This document shows positions 1 to 8,416 of a DNA stretch of 64,000 nt, one piece after another. This DNA comes from Burkholderiales bacterium (GTDB taxonomy: Bacteria > Pseudomonadota > Gammaproteobacteria > Burkholderiales > Burkholderiaceae_C). The first letter of the stretch is position 1. Every line of letters begins with the position of its first letter. The notes under the pieces are model-generated. The model had not been told where the DNA came from and made no database searches. It was given only the letters and a program-made list of their open reading frames with translations. Position numbers and translations under genes: made by a program. Location: positions 1 to 64,000 of the forward strand of contig JAFKGD010000001.1 in the NCBI GenBank assembly GCA_017307855.1. The letters run 5' to 3'.

Positions 1-1
1 C

Positions 2-133
2 TTCGTCGCGGGCGGCCTGGTGATGGTCTTCGGTGGAAATTGGCCCGATCTGGTGGTCGCGCTGCTCATTGCGGCCATCGCAATCTACGGCAGCTTCAAG
101 ACGTTCCGGGACAGCAGTCGCACAGTCGATTGA
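2..133 (+). CDS. C-terminal fragment of a cation diffusion facilitator-like transporter (partial, runs off the left edge)
   Basis: Only the last 43 codons lie in the window, ending in TGA at 131-133. The peptide has a hydrophobic segment containing NWPDLVVALLIAAIAIYGS and then a basic tail. This resembles the last membrane helix of CDF-type metal exporters, in which a W-x-D motif opens the final helix. Such proteins export divalent metals with proton antiport from the inner membrane. The nearby arsenite-permease remnant is consistent with a metal-resistance module. The identification rests on a short stretch and another small transporter is possible. Confidence 0.45.
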   Translation, partial: FVAGGLVMVFGGNWPDLVVALLIAAIAIYGSFKTFRDSSRTVD

Positions 134-311
134 AATTTCCTCGCCTAAAACGCTGCTCGCGACAGCGATGCTTAGCTCCTGAGGAGCGCTTGCGGGAGTT
201 CGACATCCTTGTTACCGCTCGATCGCCGTCGTCTTCGTACACAGCCGAAAATTCTCGCTAGCGTAACGGCTGCAGGAAATCCACGTTGGTCCGAGGATCA
301 CTCGCGAACTT

Positions 312-694
312 TTACGGCCGGGAACCGAGTCGAGGCAGCAGCTTCACGTACAGGAGTTCGCTGATGAGCTCCACCAGGGTTTGCCACGATCACCGCAGGT
401 ATCCAGGGCACGGCGCCCGGAATGGCCAATCCAAGCGGAAGAACGACCAGCGAGTTGCGGGTCGCACTGCTGAACGCCACGGCGCGGCCTAGGTCAGGCC
501 GCAATCGCCAGGCACGCGCCACGGCCCATCCCGACAACGGTGCGGCGATAACAAAAACCGCGTAGAGGGGCACCACCGTTCGAACGGCGTCCAGCGACCG
601 CCCGAGTTGTGGTGCCACGGCGGCCACCACGACGAACAGGACAGCCGCCGTCGCCGGCACGGGCAGCAGACCCAGAGCCGCGATGGTGGATCGC
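312..694 (-). pseudogene. Arsenite permease remnant (ACR3 / bile acid:sodium symporter type), truncated and frameshifted
   Basis: On the minus strand the frame from about 690 down to 390 encodes several hydrophobic helices and the motif SATRNSLVVLPL, which is characteristic of arsenite efflux permeases of the ACR3/bile-acid:sodium symporter group. Near 383-388 the frame is lost. A different frame continues QTLVELISELLYVKLLPRL and stops at TAA (312-314), which is the expected C-terminus of the family. The pattern fits a small deletion where family members read VVVTQTLVEL. The N-terminal two thirds are missing: upstream of about 694 the sequence has no membrane-protein character. It is therefore a broken gene with no expected function. 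Confidence 0.65.
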
Positions 695-697
695 GCC

Positions 698-946
698 ATG
701 CTTCCCCAGGAAGATGAGCTGATTACCCCAGAGGAAGATCGAGCGCGTTGCGCCAAGGCGTTGGGCGACTTGAGCGCTGCGTCGATCCTGGGCCCGCGAG
801 ATCTGACGAAGCTGCAGCAGCTAGCCCAGCGGTGCCTGGAACTACTGGCGGAAGGCGATGTCAATGCTGCGCTCTTTGCAGCCAAGGACGTGGAGTTGCA
901 TTTGATCGAAGTGCGGGAGCGGGCGCGCACAGCCAAGGAAAGATGA
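698..946 (+). CDS. Small hypothetical protein
   Basis: This frame encodes 82 residues that are soluble, rich in charged residues and leucine, and predicted mainly helical (ALGDLSAASILGPRDLTKLQ is followed by more helix). The ATG at 698 is chosen over the one at 683 because 683 lies within the arsenite-permease remnant. No family is recognised. The even amino-acid composition and lack of low-complexity shadow features favour a real gene, but no strong ribosome binding site is visible, so this is uncertain. Confidence 0.35.
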   Translation: MLPQEDELITPEEDRARCAKALGDLSAASILGPRDLTKLQQLAQRCLELLAEGDVNAALFAAKDVELHLIEVRERARTAKER

Positions 947-1479
947 GTGCAGTTGCATCGAGCGCAGCTCACGGTTTTGCACTAGCCTCTTACCGAGCAC
1001 GGTATTTCTTTAGCTGCTGAGGGCCAAATGATAGAGAAGAAGCCCTCACCGTTCCGGCCGTTGATCGAGGTCGTGAAGGCCTACTCGTTGGTGCGTCTGG
1101 TTGCTGCTGCTCAGTGTTTTAGGTGCTGGGCGAGGAAGGTTTCCAGCACCGAACAATGTACTTCTGTCTGGGCTTGGGTCGCGCCTGAATTCGCGCGATC
1201 TGGCACAACAGCGCCGAGGACGGCCCGCGCTTGGCGCTGGCCTTGAGCGACTCGCCCAGCAGCGCTTGGATGCGCACGCCCAGCGAGTGCACCAGATCGG
1301 CCAACATCGACATCGCAACATCGAGAATAGTTTTGGCGGGCCACACACGTGGTGGAACATTCATCCACGTGAGTCGTCGTGCCGCCGTGGTTTGGTTCTG
1401 AGTTGGCGCTAACGCGATAAGTCGGTCAGATTTCTGTGAAACTCAGGGCCTTCTGCGTCAATAGCTTTGCTAAGAACCA
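947..1479. other. Stretch without a convincing gene
   Basis: This 533-bp stretch separates the metal-resistance debris from the 480-residue gene. A minus-strand frame at 1119-1364 has moderately protein-like composition in its first half (ILDVAMSMLADLVHSLGVRI) but ends in low-complexity sequence and matches nothing I recognise. It may be a decayed gene. The last roughly 100 bp before 1480 are AT-richer and could hold the promoter of the next gene. Confidence 0.4.
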
Positions 1480-2922
1480 ATGACAAAATCCGAGTCTTTT
1501 CTGACGGCTCATCAACCTCTCTTTACTAACGGACCTGACCCGCTCTTGAACGCATGCGTCGGGAAAAATGGGGGTCAGCTGGGTGACCACGCTTATGTGC
1601 TGGGCTTCGCCCAGGCCGCTATGGCGCTGCTCCGGACAGCTATGGAGCCCCCACGCCTCAATGAATCGGTGGAATCCTTCGAGGACCTCGTGGACGATGG
1701 CGACGTCGGCGTTTACATGGATGCGCTGATCTATCCCATCTGCTTCAGCGCTCGGCACCATATTGAGCTTTTCCTGAAGCGCCAGATCGCTCGCTTGGCC
1801 GAGGTTCGCGAAATTGACGTGAACAGAACTGTGCTGAGGGACCACAAGCTGGGCCCGCTGCTCAATGAGTTACTCAGGGTCTGCGACAAGACAGATCCGA
1901 CGCTGCGCGAGCGGATCAATCCTATCGAGGGTGTCATTAGGGAGTTGGATACCTTTGACAGCCAAGGGCAGACGTTCCGGTATCGGCGATCGAACGAGAA
2001 GGAGCTCCACCTCCAGGAGGTCCACCATATCAACCTCGGCACCCTGCAGGCAGGGCTCAAACGATTGTTTTCTGCCACGGAGGACTTCGATAACTACGTA
2101 GACGCGTTGGTTTATGAGTACCAGCAGGGCTCATTCACGTCTAAGCTCTCGCGCGCGAAGCTTGTTGAGCTTGCAAAGGCGTTACCTCCAAAAGACACTT
2201 GGGCGAAGTCGCCAGCCTTTGATGTCGTTAAGCAGGAGTTTTGCAAAAAGTATGCTCTGTCGAGCAACGACTTCCAGAAGGCGGTGAAATGCATCCTTGA
2301 AGGTCGAGGCTTGTCTGGTTACGTTGACGTTGAACTGGCCCTACCCCACCTGACGCCCGAACTGCTTACCAAGCTTGTTGCCTTGGATGTGACGAAGGAG
2401 GAACTGGCCGCGATCCCCATGGAAGTCTGGCGGGTACTGGAGACTGTCGGAGAGGTGGGCCGGCCATATGAGTATCCAGAACTGTTCGACCGCCTCATGC
2501 GGGAGGCGCCAAACCCTCCGGATGCTGCGAAAGAGTCGAAGCCTGCGCCGCAACCTCAACAGTCGCCAGCAGAGGTGGCGGAAGAATCGAAGGATGAGAA
2601 GAAGCAGGAGGAGAGGTTTGATTGGGGAAAGCTAGAGTACTTAGAGGACAAAGAAGAGAAGATCGGCAAGAAGGGAGACCAAAGCCAGGAGGATGAGAGT
2701 CTCCGAGACCCGTCGCCGCCGGACGTCGTGCGAACTATGCTTCGGGCTAGGGCCCGCTTCATAAACGGTCTCCAGAAGCTTCAGCAGCCCACGCTCCTGG
2801 CCGCGCTGGACGCAGGTGAGACTGCTCGTGCGAAGCATGGGGGAGATGAAATGGACGACTTCGAAAAGATGGTCCGACAGTGGTACTACTTCGAGGTGGT
2901 GGCCGAAGCCAAGAAGTACTGA
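1480..2922 (+). CDS. Unknown 480-residue protein with a HEPN-like N-terminal helix pair and a highly charged C-terminal linker
   Basis: I do not recognise a named family. Residues about 75-140 contain a helix with RHHIELFLKRQI followed by a conserved-looking DHKLGPLLNELL. That order (R-H-x-x-E-L-x-L-K, then D-H-x-L) recalls HEPN-type helical bundles, which are often found in RNases of defence systems, but the canonical R-x4-6-H motif is not obvious. Residues about 345-410 are a proline/glutamate/lysine-rich, probably disordered linker. The last about 70 residues are helical again. No membrane segment is seen. The gene stands alone in accessory DNA, which together with the helical bundle makes a stress or defence role possible but unproven. 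Confidence 0.6.
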   Translation: MTKSESFLTAHQPLFTNGPDPLLNACVGKNGGQLGDHAYVLGFAQAAMALLRTAMEPPRLNESVESFEDLVDDGDVGVYMDALIYPICFSARHHIELFLKRQIARLAEVREIDVNRTVLRDHKLGPLLNELLRVCDKTDPTLRERINPIEGVIRELDTFDSQGQTFRYRRSNEKELHLQEVHHINLGTLQAGLKRLFSATEDFDNYVDALVYEYQQGSFTSKLSRAKLVELAKALPPKDTWAKSPAFDVVKQEFCKKYALSSNDFQKAVKCILEGRGLSGYVDVELALPHLTPELLTKLVALDVTKEELAAIPMEVWRVLETVGEVGRPYEYPELFDRLMREAPNPPDAAKESKPAPQPQQSPAEVAEESKDEKKQEERFDWGKLEYLEDKEEKIGKKGDQSQEDESLRDPSPPDVVRTMLRARARFINGLQKLQQPTLLAALDAGETARAKHGGDEMDDFEKMVRQWYYFEVVAEAKKY

Positions 2923-3370
2923 AACATGTGCCCCCGAGATATCCGCGGCGGCTCCGCAGTCTGTAACTGCAGCTGCAGGACCTCCAGCGGGACTCGACGG
3001 AGCTTGGCTGACTGTAGGAATCGCAGCAAGAGGGCAAGTTCTCATTCCTCGACCGAATGCCTTGGTGAGGCAGAGCGTTTGTCAAGTAATGTGTATATCG
3101 ACGCTGCATTAAGCCAGCTTACGCGTCAATCTTGAATCGGCGTCAGGCTATCCAAGTGGGGCAGTTCTTTGGAGTCGCGACAGTCAAGCAGGTCACATGT
3201 CACTGCGCTCTCAGCTTCTAGCCATTAAGGAGTCGCAGTTCACGAACTGGACCTTCCTGTGCCTCGTGCTCTGAATCTGTTTGATCGCCAGCGCACCCCT
3301 CTCTCCGACAGGCCGCGCCGTCTTGGTGATGCTTTGGGTGCTGCCTGAGCTGAGAAGTGGGGAGGGCGGT
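2923..3370. other. Intergenic stretch, no gene seen
   Basis: This 448-bp stretch lies between the 480-residue gene and the 3' end of the minus-strand small membrane protein gene. Short open frames here have no plausible start signals or protein-like composition. No strong terminator or repeat was found. Confidence 0.5.
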
Positions 3371-3580
3371 CTACCAGAGCACCGAGTCGCGCAGGTCGTC
3401 CATGTGCCGCTGTACTTTTCGCTTGCCCGTCATCCAGAGTCTCAGCATCCCAATTGCGACCGTGCCCATTACCGCAGCGATCAGCCCCAGCGTGCCCGAC
3501 CCTTCACGCACCGCGCTGACAGCAAGCGCACCCGCACTCAACGGACAAGCAACGCACACCAGCCGTACCGCGTTCAGCAT
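3371..3580 (-). CDS. Small membrane protein, 69 residues
   Basis: The protein has two hydrophobic stretches (about residues 5-22 and 29-48) and a basic tail containing GKRKVQRHMDDLRD. The start at 3580 is chosen because GGAG lies 8 bases upstream; the longer frame continuing upstream is read through the XRE gene. It sits immediately downstream of, and on the same strand as, the XRE regulator at 3597-4070 and is probably cotranscribed. The family is not recognised. A two-helix inner-membrane protein coexpressed with a regulator is a common layout in mobile elements, but no function can be assigned. Confidence 0.45.
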   Translation of the reverse strand: MLNAVRLVCVACPLSAGALAVSAVREGSGTLGLIAAVMGTVAIGMLRLWMTGKRKVQRHMDDLRDSVLW

Positions 3581-3596
3581 CGACGTCTCCGCAAAC

Positions 3597-4070
3597 TCAG
3601 TCCTGAGCCTCGGCGGAACCCGCCCCGTCGCCACTCTGTGCAAGTTGAGAAATTGCCTCTCGCCGCCCCATCGCTCGCATTGCGGCGATAGCGGCGAAAT
3701 GGCTTTGGCGGGGCCGTACCTCGCCTTCTTCCCATTTGTAGACGGTCTGCCCAGAGACGCCGAGCAACTGGCCCATCTGCGCAGCTGACAATCCAAGCCG
3801 CTTTCGCTGTGACGCCATGCTTTTGGCGCTGTATCTAAACCCGACACTGTCATCGCCTTGAGATGGCACGATGCTCTTCGACCCGGTGGCCCCTTGCGTC
3901 TTCACGAGCTTGGCCACTGTGCGCTCCAATCCGGTGATGGTTCGCTTGAGCTCTGCGATCTCGGCCCGATGCCGCGATGAAGCCTTCGCCACCGATTCCA
4001 TGCCGGTCTTGAGCTCCTTTCGAGCAATGCGCGCGATTTCTTCTCTGAGAGCGCCAGCGATATCGGGCAT
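3597..4070 (-). CDS. XRE-family helix-turn-helix regulator with an N-terminal coiled coil
   Basis: The protein is 157 residues. Residues 1-65 are an amphipathic, charged helix (IARIARKELKTGMESVAKAS, then ELKRTITGLERTVAKLV) likely to form a coiled-coil oligomerisation arm. Residues about 85-125 form an XRE/lambda-repressor fold with the recognition portion LGLSAAQMGQLLGVSGQTVY followed by KWEEG. The start at 4070 is supported by AAGGA about 10 bases upstream and gives the sequence MPDIAGAL. It is divergent from the small membrane protein at 4261, so the 190-bp gap probably contains its operator. The family is a DNA-binding regulator; its targets are unknown. Confidence 0.75.
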   Translation of the reverse strand: MPDIAGALREEIARIARKELKTGMESVAKASSRHRAEIAELKRTITGLERTVAKLVKTQGATGSKSIVPSQGDDSVGFRYSAKSMASQRKRLGLSAAQMGQLLGVSGQTVYKWEEGEVRPRQSHFAAIAAMRAMGRREAISQLAQSGDGAGSAEAQD

Positions 4071-4260
4071 GTAGAGTTTTCCTTTGGCGCAGGCTGTGCG
4101 CGTGATCAACGGATTGGGGAAGTGATGCTATCGCAACGCGATTCCTCATGACGGGAAGTGCATTCCAGATTCTTTCAACCACATATGACGGTACTGAGAG
4201 CACCTGTTGCTCTCACGCTGGCGCCTTTCGCTCCCGCGTCCTGTTCTACAAGGAGTCACC

Positions 4261-4395
4261 GTGTTCCCGTATCCCTCATCCCTAGAGACGCTGCTTACCT
4301 TTGGCATCGTCTTCCTGCTCGGCTTGGCGTGGTCGCATCTCTATCGCCGTTCCTGCGCCTGCCGGAGGTTCTCCGCAATGGAGGCTGCCGCATGA
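4261..4395 (+). CDS. Small single-helix membrane protein, 44 residues
   Basis: A GTG start at 4261 is preceded by a strong AAGGAG at suitable spacing, and the frame ends with a TGA overlapping the ATG of the next gene (ATGA at 4392-4395), so translation is coupled. The peptide has one hydrophobic segment (LLTFGIVFLLGLAW) and a basic, cysteine-containing tail (YRRSCACRR). The longer frame from 4207 has no ribosome binding site. The family is not recognised. It probably works with the downstream zinc-ribbon protein. Confidence 0.5.
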   Translation: MFPYPSSLETLLTFGIVFLLGLAWSHLYRRSCACRRFSAMEAAA

Positions 4396-4937
4396 GCCGA
4401 GGTCTTCCTCCCGACTGCCCGCATTGTCGAAGCACCCACGTCATCTCCATGAACCGCGGTCGCAAAGCCGCAGTAATGCTCGGTGGCCTGGCCGGCGGCA
4501 TCTCTAGCGCTGCCAACGTCTGGAACGGCGCGCGCATCGGCGCTGCTGTTGGCGCGATGGCCGGTCCCGCGGGATCGCTCCTGAGCGCTGAGGCTGGCGC
4601 TGTCCTGGCTGCATTGGCTGGTGGCGCTGCCGGCTGCGCCGCTGGCGCTGTGATCGGCGATCTGATCGACGACAAGGTTCTCGCCAACTACCGCTGCCTG
4701 AACTGCAATCATCGTTTCAGTCACACCACGGCGCCAAAGTCCGATGTGGGTTATCCCCACGAACTCGACGATGAGCCGCCGGAGCCGCGGTACCACGCAC
4801 GCCACGATCGTCGCGCTCCAGCGCATGCCTACGGCCCCATGTCCTTGCCGGACGACGAGGACGACGAGCCCTATGGGTTCTACCGGCCGTTCCCGCCTTT
4901 CCCTGGCTATCCGTACGGCGCAGCCGAGCCCAACTGA
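4392..4937 (+). CDS. Zinc-ribbon / glycine-zipper protein of mobile elements
   Basis: The protein is 181 residues. A CPHC near residue 9 and a CLNC near residue 102 give two CxxC pairs that flank a long glycine/alanine-rich hydrophobic region (about residues 28-95, with GAAVGAMAGPAG and GGAAGCAAGAVIGDLIDD). This glycine-zipper spacing is typical of proteins that insert in or coat membranes. The C-terminal 70 residues are acidic and then proline/tyrosine-rich. Similar proteins occur in ICEs as hypothetical genes next to DUF932 genes. Its start overlaps the preceding gene. A rho-independent terminator follows at 4980. Confidence 0.6.
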   Translation: MSRGLPPDCPHCRSTHVISMNRGRKAAVMLGGLAGGISSAANVWNGARIGAAVGAMAGPAGSLLSAEAGAVLAALAGGAAGCAAGAVIGDLIDDKVLANYRCLNCNHRFSHTTAPKSDVGYPHELDDEPPEPRYHARHDRRAPAHAYGPMSLPDDEDDEPYGFYRPFPPFPGYPYGAAEPN

Positions 4938-4979
4938 AGGCTCTCTTCCTTTCATTCTTTCGTTTCTCACACGCATGTC

Positions 4980-5004
4980 AGCCCGGCCGATGCCGGGCTC
5001 TTTT
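4980..5004 (+). terminator. Rho-independent terminator
   Basis: An 8-bp perfect stem AGCCCGGC / GCCGGGCT with a CGAT loop is followed by CTTTTA. It ends the 4261-4937 transcript and lies 29 bases before the DUF932 gene. Confidence 0.75.
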
Positions 5005-5032
5005 ATGCCGTCATCTTTTCAGGAGTTCACTC

Positions 5033-5998
5033 ATGCACCTCGTGCAAACCATGGCGTATGCCAACGAAACCCCCTGGCACGGTCTGGGCAACCGCCTGGC
5101 CCCCAAGCAATCCCTCGAAGTCTGGACGCGCAGCGCCGGCATGGACTGGAGCATCGAAGAGGCTGAAGTTCGCTATGTCGCCGGCAACCAGAACCTCGGC
5201 TCGATCCATGCCTTCCCGCAGCAGAAGGTGCTGTATCGCTCCGACACCAAGGCGCCGCTGTCGGTCGTTTCCAACCGATTTTCGGTCGTGCAGCCTGCTG
5301 CCGTACTCGAGTTCTTCAGGGATTTGACGGAGATCGGGGGCTACGAGTTGGAAACTGCCGGCGTTCTCAAGGAAGGACGCAAGCTCTGGGCGTTGGCCCG
5401 TACCGGCCAGAGCGCGACCTTGAAGGGCAAGGACGACGTCCACGGTTACCTGCTGCTGGCCACGGCCTGCGATGGAACGCTCGCCACGACAGCCCAGTTC
5501 ACCTCTGTGCGCGTGGTCTGCAATAACACGTTGGCGATCGCGCTGGGGCAAGGGCAGGGCGCCGTCAAGGTTCCCCACCGTAGCCAGTTCGATGCCGAAG
5601 CCGTCAAACGCCAACTGGGGATCGCTACTAGCTCGTGGTCCGGGTTCATGGCGCGCATGAACGCCTTGGCCGCCCGTAAGGTCACGGACGAGCAAGCCGA
5701 GGCCTTCTTCAAGCGCGTACTGACCTACACCACGCTCGATCCTGCATCCCACCTGGTGATGTCTGTGAACGAGCGTGCGCTCAAGACCGTCCAGGAACTC
5801 TACGGCGGCGCTGGCAAGGGATCGACCCTGCCGTCGGCGGCCGGAACGGCGTGGGGTTTGCTCAATGGAGTTACGGAATTCGTGGACCACCATCGCCGCG
5901 CGCGCAGCGACGACCACCGCCTGGATGCCGCCTGGTTCGGCGCCGGCGCCAGCTTGAAGCAACGCGCTTGGGACGAGGCCATGACTCTGGTGGCCTGA
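5033..5998 (+). CDS. DUF932 domain protein (phage/plasmid-like protein)
   Basis: The protein is 321 residues, the usual length for DUF932 proteins found on phages, plasmids and ICEs. Recognisable features are the N-terminal PWHGLGNRL, the central YRSDTKAPLSVVSNRFSVVQ and the C-terminal VRVVCNNTLAIAL. The biochemical function of the family is not established; its members usually lie beside recombination genes such as a YqaJ exonuclease, as here. The start has AGGAG upstream (about 5021). The gene is bracketed by two hairpin terminators, so it may be expressed on its own. Confidence 0.85.
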   Translation: MHLVQTMAYANETPWHGLGNRLAPKQSLEVWTRSAGMDWSIEEAEVRYVAGNQNLGSIHAFPQQKVLYRSDTKAPLSVVSNRFSVVQPAAVLEFFRDLTEIGGYELETAGVLKEGRKLWALARTGQSATLKGKDDVHGYLLLATACDGTLATTAQFTSVRVVCNNTLAIALGQGQGAVKVPHRSQFDAEAVKRQLGIATSSWSGFMARMNALAARKVTDEQAEAFFKRVLTYTTLDPASHLVMSVNERALKTVQELYGGAGKGSTLPSAAGTAWGLLNGVTEFVDHHRRARSDDHRLDAAWFGAGASLKQRAWDEAMTLVA

Positions 5999-6052
5999 AA
6001 CCTGTCGCCATCCACCTATCCATATCCACCCGCTGCCCCGAGGGCGGCATAG

Positions 6053-6083
6053 AGCCCGGATGCCTCGTGCATCCGGGCTTTTC
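6053..6083 (+). terminator. Rho-independent terminator
   Basis: An 11-bp perfect stem AGCCCGGATGC / GCATCCGGGCT with a 5-base loop is followed by TTTT. It lies between the DUF932 and exonuclease genes, 18 bases before the latter's start. Confidence 0.8.
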
Positions 6084-6100
6084 CCTTTCTGGAGAACACC

Positions 6101-7114
6101 ATGAATGAACCGATCCCCAAGGATCGACCCGAGCGGCTGCGCCCGGCCTTGCGCCTGGTCGACACCCGCAAGATGGACCGCGCCGACTGGCTGGAGGTCC
6201 GCAAGAGCGGCATCGGCGGCTCCGACGCGGCCGCGGCCGTGGGCCTAAACCTGCACAAGAGCGCCTTGGAGCTCTGGCTCGAGAAGACCGGCCGCGAGGG
6301 CGAACTTCGCCAGCCGGACGCCACGGACACGCGCGAGCCGATCTTCTGGGGCGCACTGCTTGAACCCATCGTGGCAGCGGCCTACGCGCAGCAGACGGGT
6401 AACCGTGTGCGCAAGGTCAACGCCGTGCTTCGCCACCCCACGGTGCCGTACATGCTGGCCAACCTGGACCGAGAGATCGTCGGTGCGCCAGGCGTGCAGA
6501 TCCTCGAGTGCAAGACGGCGGGAGAGTTTGGCGCCAAGCTGTGGAAGGAGGGCGTGCCCGACTATGTCCAGCTGCAGGTCCAGCATCAGTTGGGCGTCAC
6601 CGGCAAGCAGGCGGCCGACGTGGCGGTGCTCATCTGCGGCCAGCGCCTGGAGGTTCACCGCATCCAGCGTGATGCCGGGCTCATCGCTCGGCTGATCGAA
6701 CTGGAAGGCGACTTCTGGCGCCACGTCACCGAAGACCGCCCACCACCGCCGGATGGCTCCGAGTCGGCCGACCAAGCACTACGGGCGCTCTATCCCCAAG
6801 ACCGGGGTCAGACGCTTGACTGGTCCGCGGACCTGGTGATGTCCGCTGTGTTCTCGGACCTCAAGGACGTCCGCCAGCAGCTCGAGCAGCAGGTTCGCCT
6901 GGAAGCCACCCTCAAGCAGCAGATCCAGCAGCACATGGGCGACGCCACGCGCGTGCGCTTCGAGCAAGGCTCCGTCACCTGGCGGCGCAGCAAGGACAGC
7001 AAGAGCGTGGACCTTGAGCGCCTGCTGACGGACCACCCCGACCTGCGCGAACGCTACGCCACCGACAAGCCCGGCTCCCGGCGCTTCCTCATCCACGACG
7101 CCCCGGCCACCTGA
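6101..7114 (+). CDS. YqaJ-type viral recombinase / lambda-exonuclease family nuclease
   Basis: The protein is 337 residues. Residues about 28-215 form the YqaJ domain: GIGGSDAAAAVGLN (38-50), ALLEPIVAAAY with Glu89, a candidate Asp123 in NLDREIVG, and Glu136-x-Lys138 in LECKTA, giving the PD-(D/E)xK active site. The family degrades one strand of duplex DNA 5' to 3' and works with a single-strand annealing protein in phage and ICE recombination. No RecT/Bet-like partner is recognisable in the window; the adjacent DUF932 and 7161-8102 proteins are candidates. Residues 240-337 form a helical, coiled-coil-prone tail. Confidence 0.85.
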   Translation: MNEPIPKDRPERLRPALRLVDTRKMDRADWLEVRKSGIGGSDAAAAVGLNLHKSALELWLEKTGREGELRQPDATDTREPIFWGALLEPIVAAAYAQQTGNRVRKVNAVLRHPTVPYMLANLDREIVGAPGVQILECKTAGEFGAKLWKEGVPDYVQLQVQHQLGVTGKQAADVAVLICGQRLEVHRIQRDAGLIARLIELEGDFWRHVTEDRPPPPDGSESADQALRALYPQDRGQTLDWSADLVMSAVFSDLKDVRQQLEQQVRLEATLKQQIQQHMGDATRVRFEQGSVTWRRSKDSKSVDLERLLTDHPDLRERYATDKPGSRRFLIHDAPAT

Positions 7115-7160
7115 CGGCGAGCGTTCCCACACATCATTTCCCCTATTGAAAGGAGCATCC

Positions 7161-8102
7161 ATGCTCAAAGGACTGGCCCTGACCCCTCCAGTGGTCGGGC
7201 GCATCTCCATCGGCCGCATTGTTGAGAAGAACGGCAAGCGGCTACCCGTCAAAGACGACGAGTTCACCCTGACCACCCAAGTCCAGACCCGCGAGGGCTG
7301 GCTGCTGCATCCCCTGGACGAGCAGCTGCGTAAAACCCAAGCGCAGGCCCGCACGGAAGGGGCTGACACGAGCGCAAAAGAGTCGACGAAGCTGCGGCGC
7401 ATCCCCATCCGACTCCTGTTCGGCGACCCGGAACTCAACTTGCGCGCGAGCTACTGCCTGTTCGATCGGACGTCAGGCCGGCCGATCTGCGTGGGAAACG
7501 GCGAAACCTGCCGGCGCAGCACACCGCAAGGGGTCCAAAGCCAGCCCTGTCCTGCACCCGAGGCGTGCGAGCTGGCCGAGCAGGGCTGCAAGCCCTTCGG
7601 GCGTCTGAATGTGCGTATCGGCGAGGAGGACGATCTCAGCACCTTCGTGTTCCGCACGACCGGGTTCAACAGCATCCGTACGCTAGCCACGCGGCTCAAG
7701 TACTTCCAGGCGGTCAGCGGCGGGAATCTCGCGACGTTGCCGTTGGAGCTGCGGCTGCGCGGCAAGTCCACGCAGATGTCTCACGGCACGCCGATCTACT
7801 ACGTCGACATCACGGTGCCGACGGGAAGCACGCTGGCCCAGGGCATTGGAAAGGCTCAGCAGGAAGCGCAGACCCGGCGGGAGGCGGGGTTCAGTCAGGA
7901 GAGCCTGGATCAGGCCGCGCGTGAAGGGCTGGCGCAGGGCGCCTTTGAAGAAACGCCCGAGGACGGAGGCGCGGTCGTGGAGGAGTTCTATCCGCCTCAA
8001 GTGGCCGGTGATCGCGAGACGCCAGCGGGGGAGGACGCGCCACCGTCAACGCTGCGCGAGAAGCTCGATCGCAAGGCAAAGGCGAGGAATGAAGCGGTCT
8101 AG
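7161..8102 (+). CDS. Recombination directionality factor-like protein (often named hydrolase or metal-binding protein in ICEs)
   Basis: The protein is 313 residues. The start at 7161 follows AAAGGAG. The N-terminal half contains PVVGRISIGRIVEKNGKRLP and a CRRS...CPAPEACELAEQGCK cysteine cluster (about residues 115-155) that could bind a metal. The middle has a conserved-looking TTGFNSIRTLATRL. The architecture matches proteins in Proteobacterial ICEs that follow DUF932 and YqaJ genes and have been placed with phage gp3-type directionality factors. The last 70 residues are acidic and disordered. This is inferred from neighbourhood and motifs; biochemical activity is unknown. Confidence 0.6.
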   Translation: MLKGLALTPPVVGRISIGRIVEKNGKRLPVKDDEFTLTTQVQTREGWLLHPLDEQLRKTQAQARTEGADTSAKESTKLRRIPIRLLFGDPELNLRASYCLFDRTSGRPICVGNGETCRRSTPQGVQSQPCPAPEACELAEQGCKPFGRLNVRIGEEDDLSTFVFRTTGFNSIRTLATRLKYFQAVSGGNLATLPLELRLRGKSTQMSHGTPIYYVDITVPTGSTLAQGIGKAQQEAQTRREAGFSQESLDQAAREGLAQGAFEETPEDGGAVVEEFYPPQVAGDRETPAGEDAPPSTLREKLDRKAKARNEAV

Positions 8103-8150
8103 CAAGACCGCCAACACCCGCGCGGGTTCATAAAAGATCAGGTTCCAGGT

Positions 8151-8408
8151 TCAGCGCTTCGCGCCGGACTTGGGCAGGGCCATCACCTGGTCAATGAACT
8201 CGTGGGGGTCGGCATCCAGCGCTCGCAGGATGTCCAGGAGCTCGATGGCATCCAGTCGGCGCAGTCCCGTCTCGTACTTCGAGACGAAGGTCTGCGTCCG
8301 ACGCAGCCGATGGGCCAGGTCGTGTTGCAGCCAGCCGCGCTCTTTGCGCAGCTGCACGAGCAGCGCGGCAATGGCCTTGTGGCGTGCGTCCTGGATGGCG
8401 GCGGGCAT
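8151..8408 (-). CDS. Small XRE-family repressor
   Basis: The protein is 85 residues, essentially one helix-turn-helix domain: ALLVQLRKERGWLQHDLAHR, then TQTFVSKYETG at the recognition helix. It is divergent from the membrane protein gene at 8472. Two 13-bp direct repeats lie in the 63-bp divergent gap and are the likely operator, so it probably represses itself and the 8472-9648 pair. Confidence 0.75.
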   Translation of the reverse strand: MPAAIQDARHKAIAALLVQLRKERGWLQHDLAHRLRRTQTFVSKYETGLRRLDAIELLDILRALDADPHEFIDQVMALPKSGAKR

Positions 8409-8416
8409 CTAAAAAT

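Noticed and set aside
1119-1364. Minus-strand 81-residue gene
   Set aside because: Composition is protein-like only in part, there is no start signal, and no family is recognised; it is treated as possible debris.
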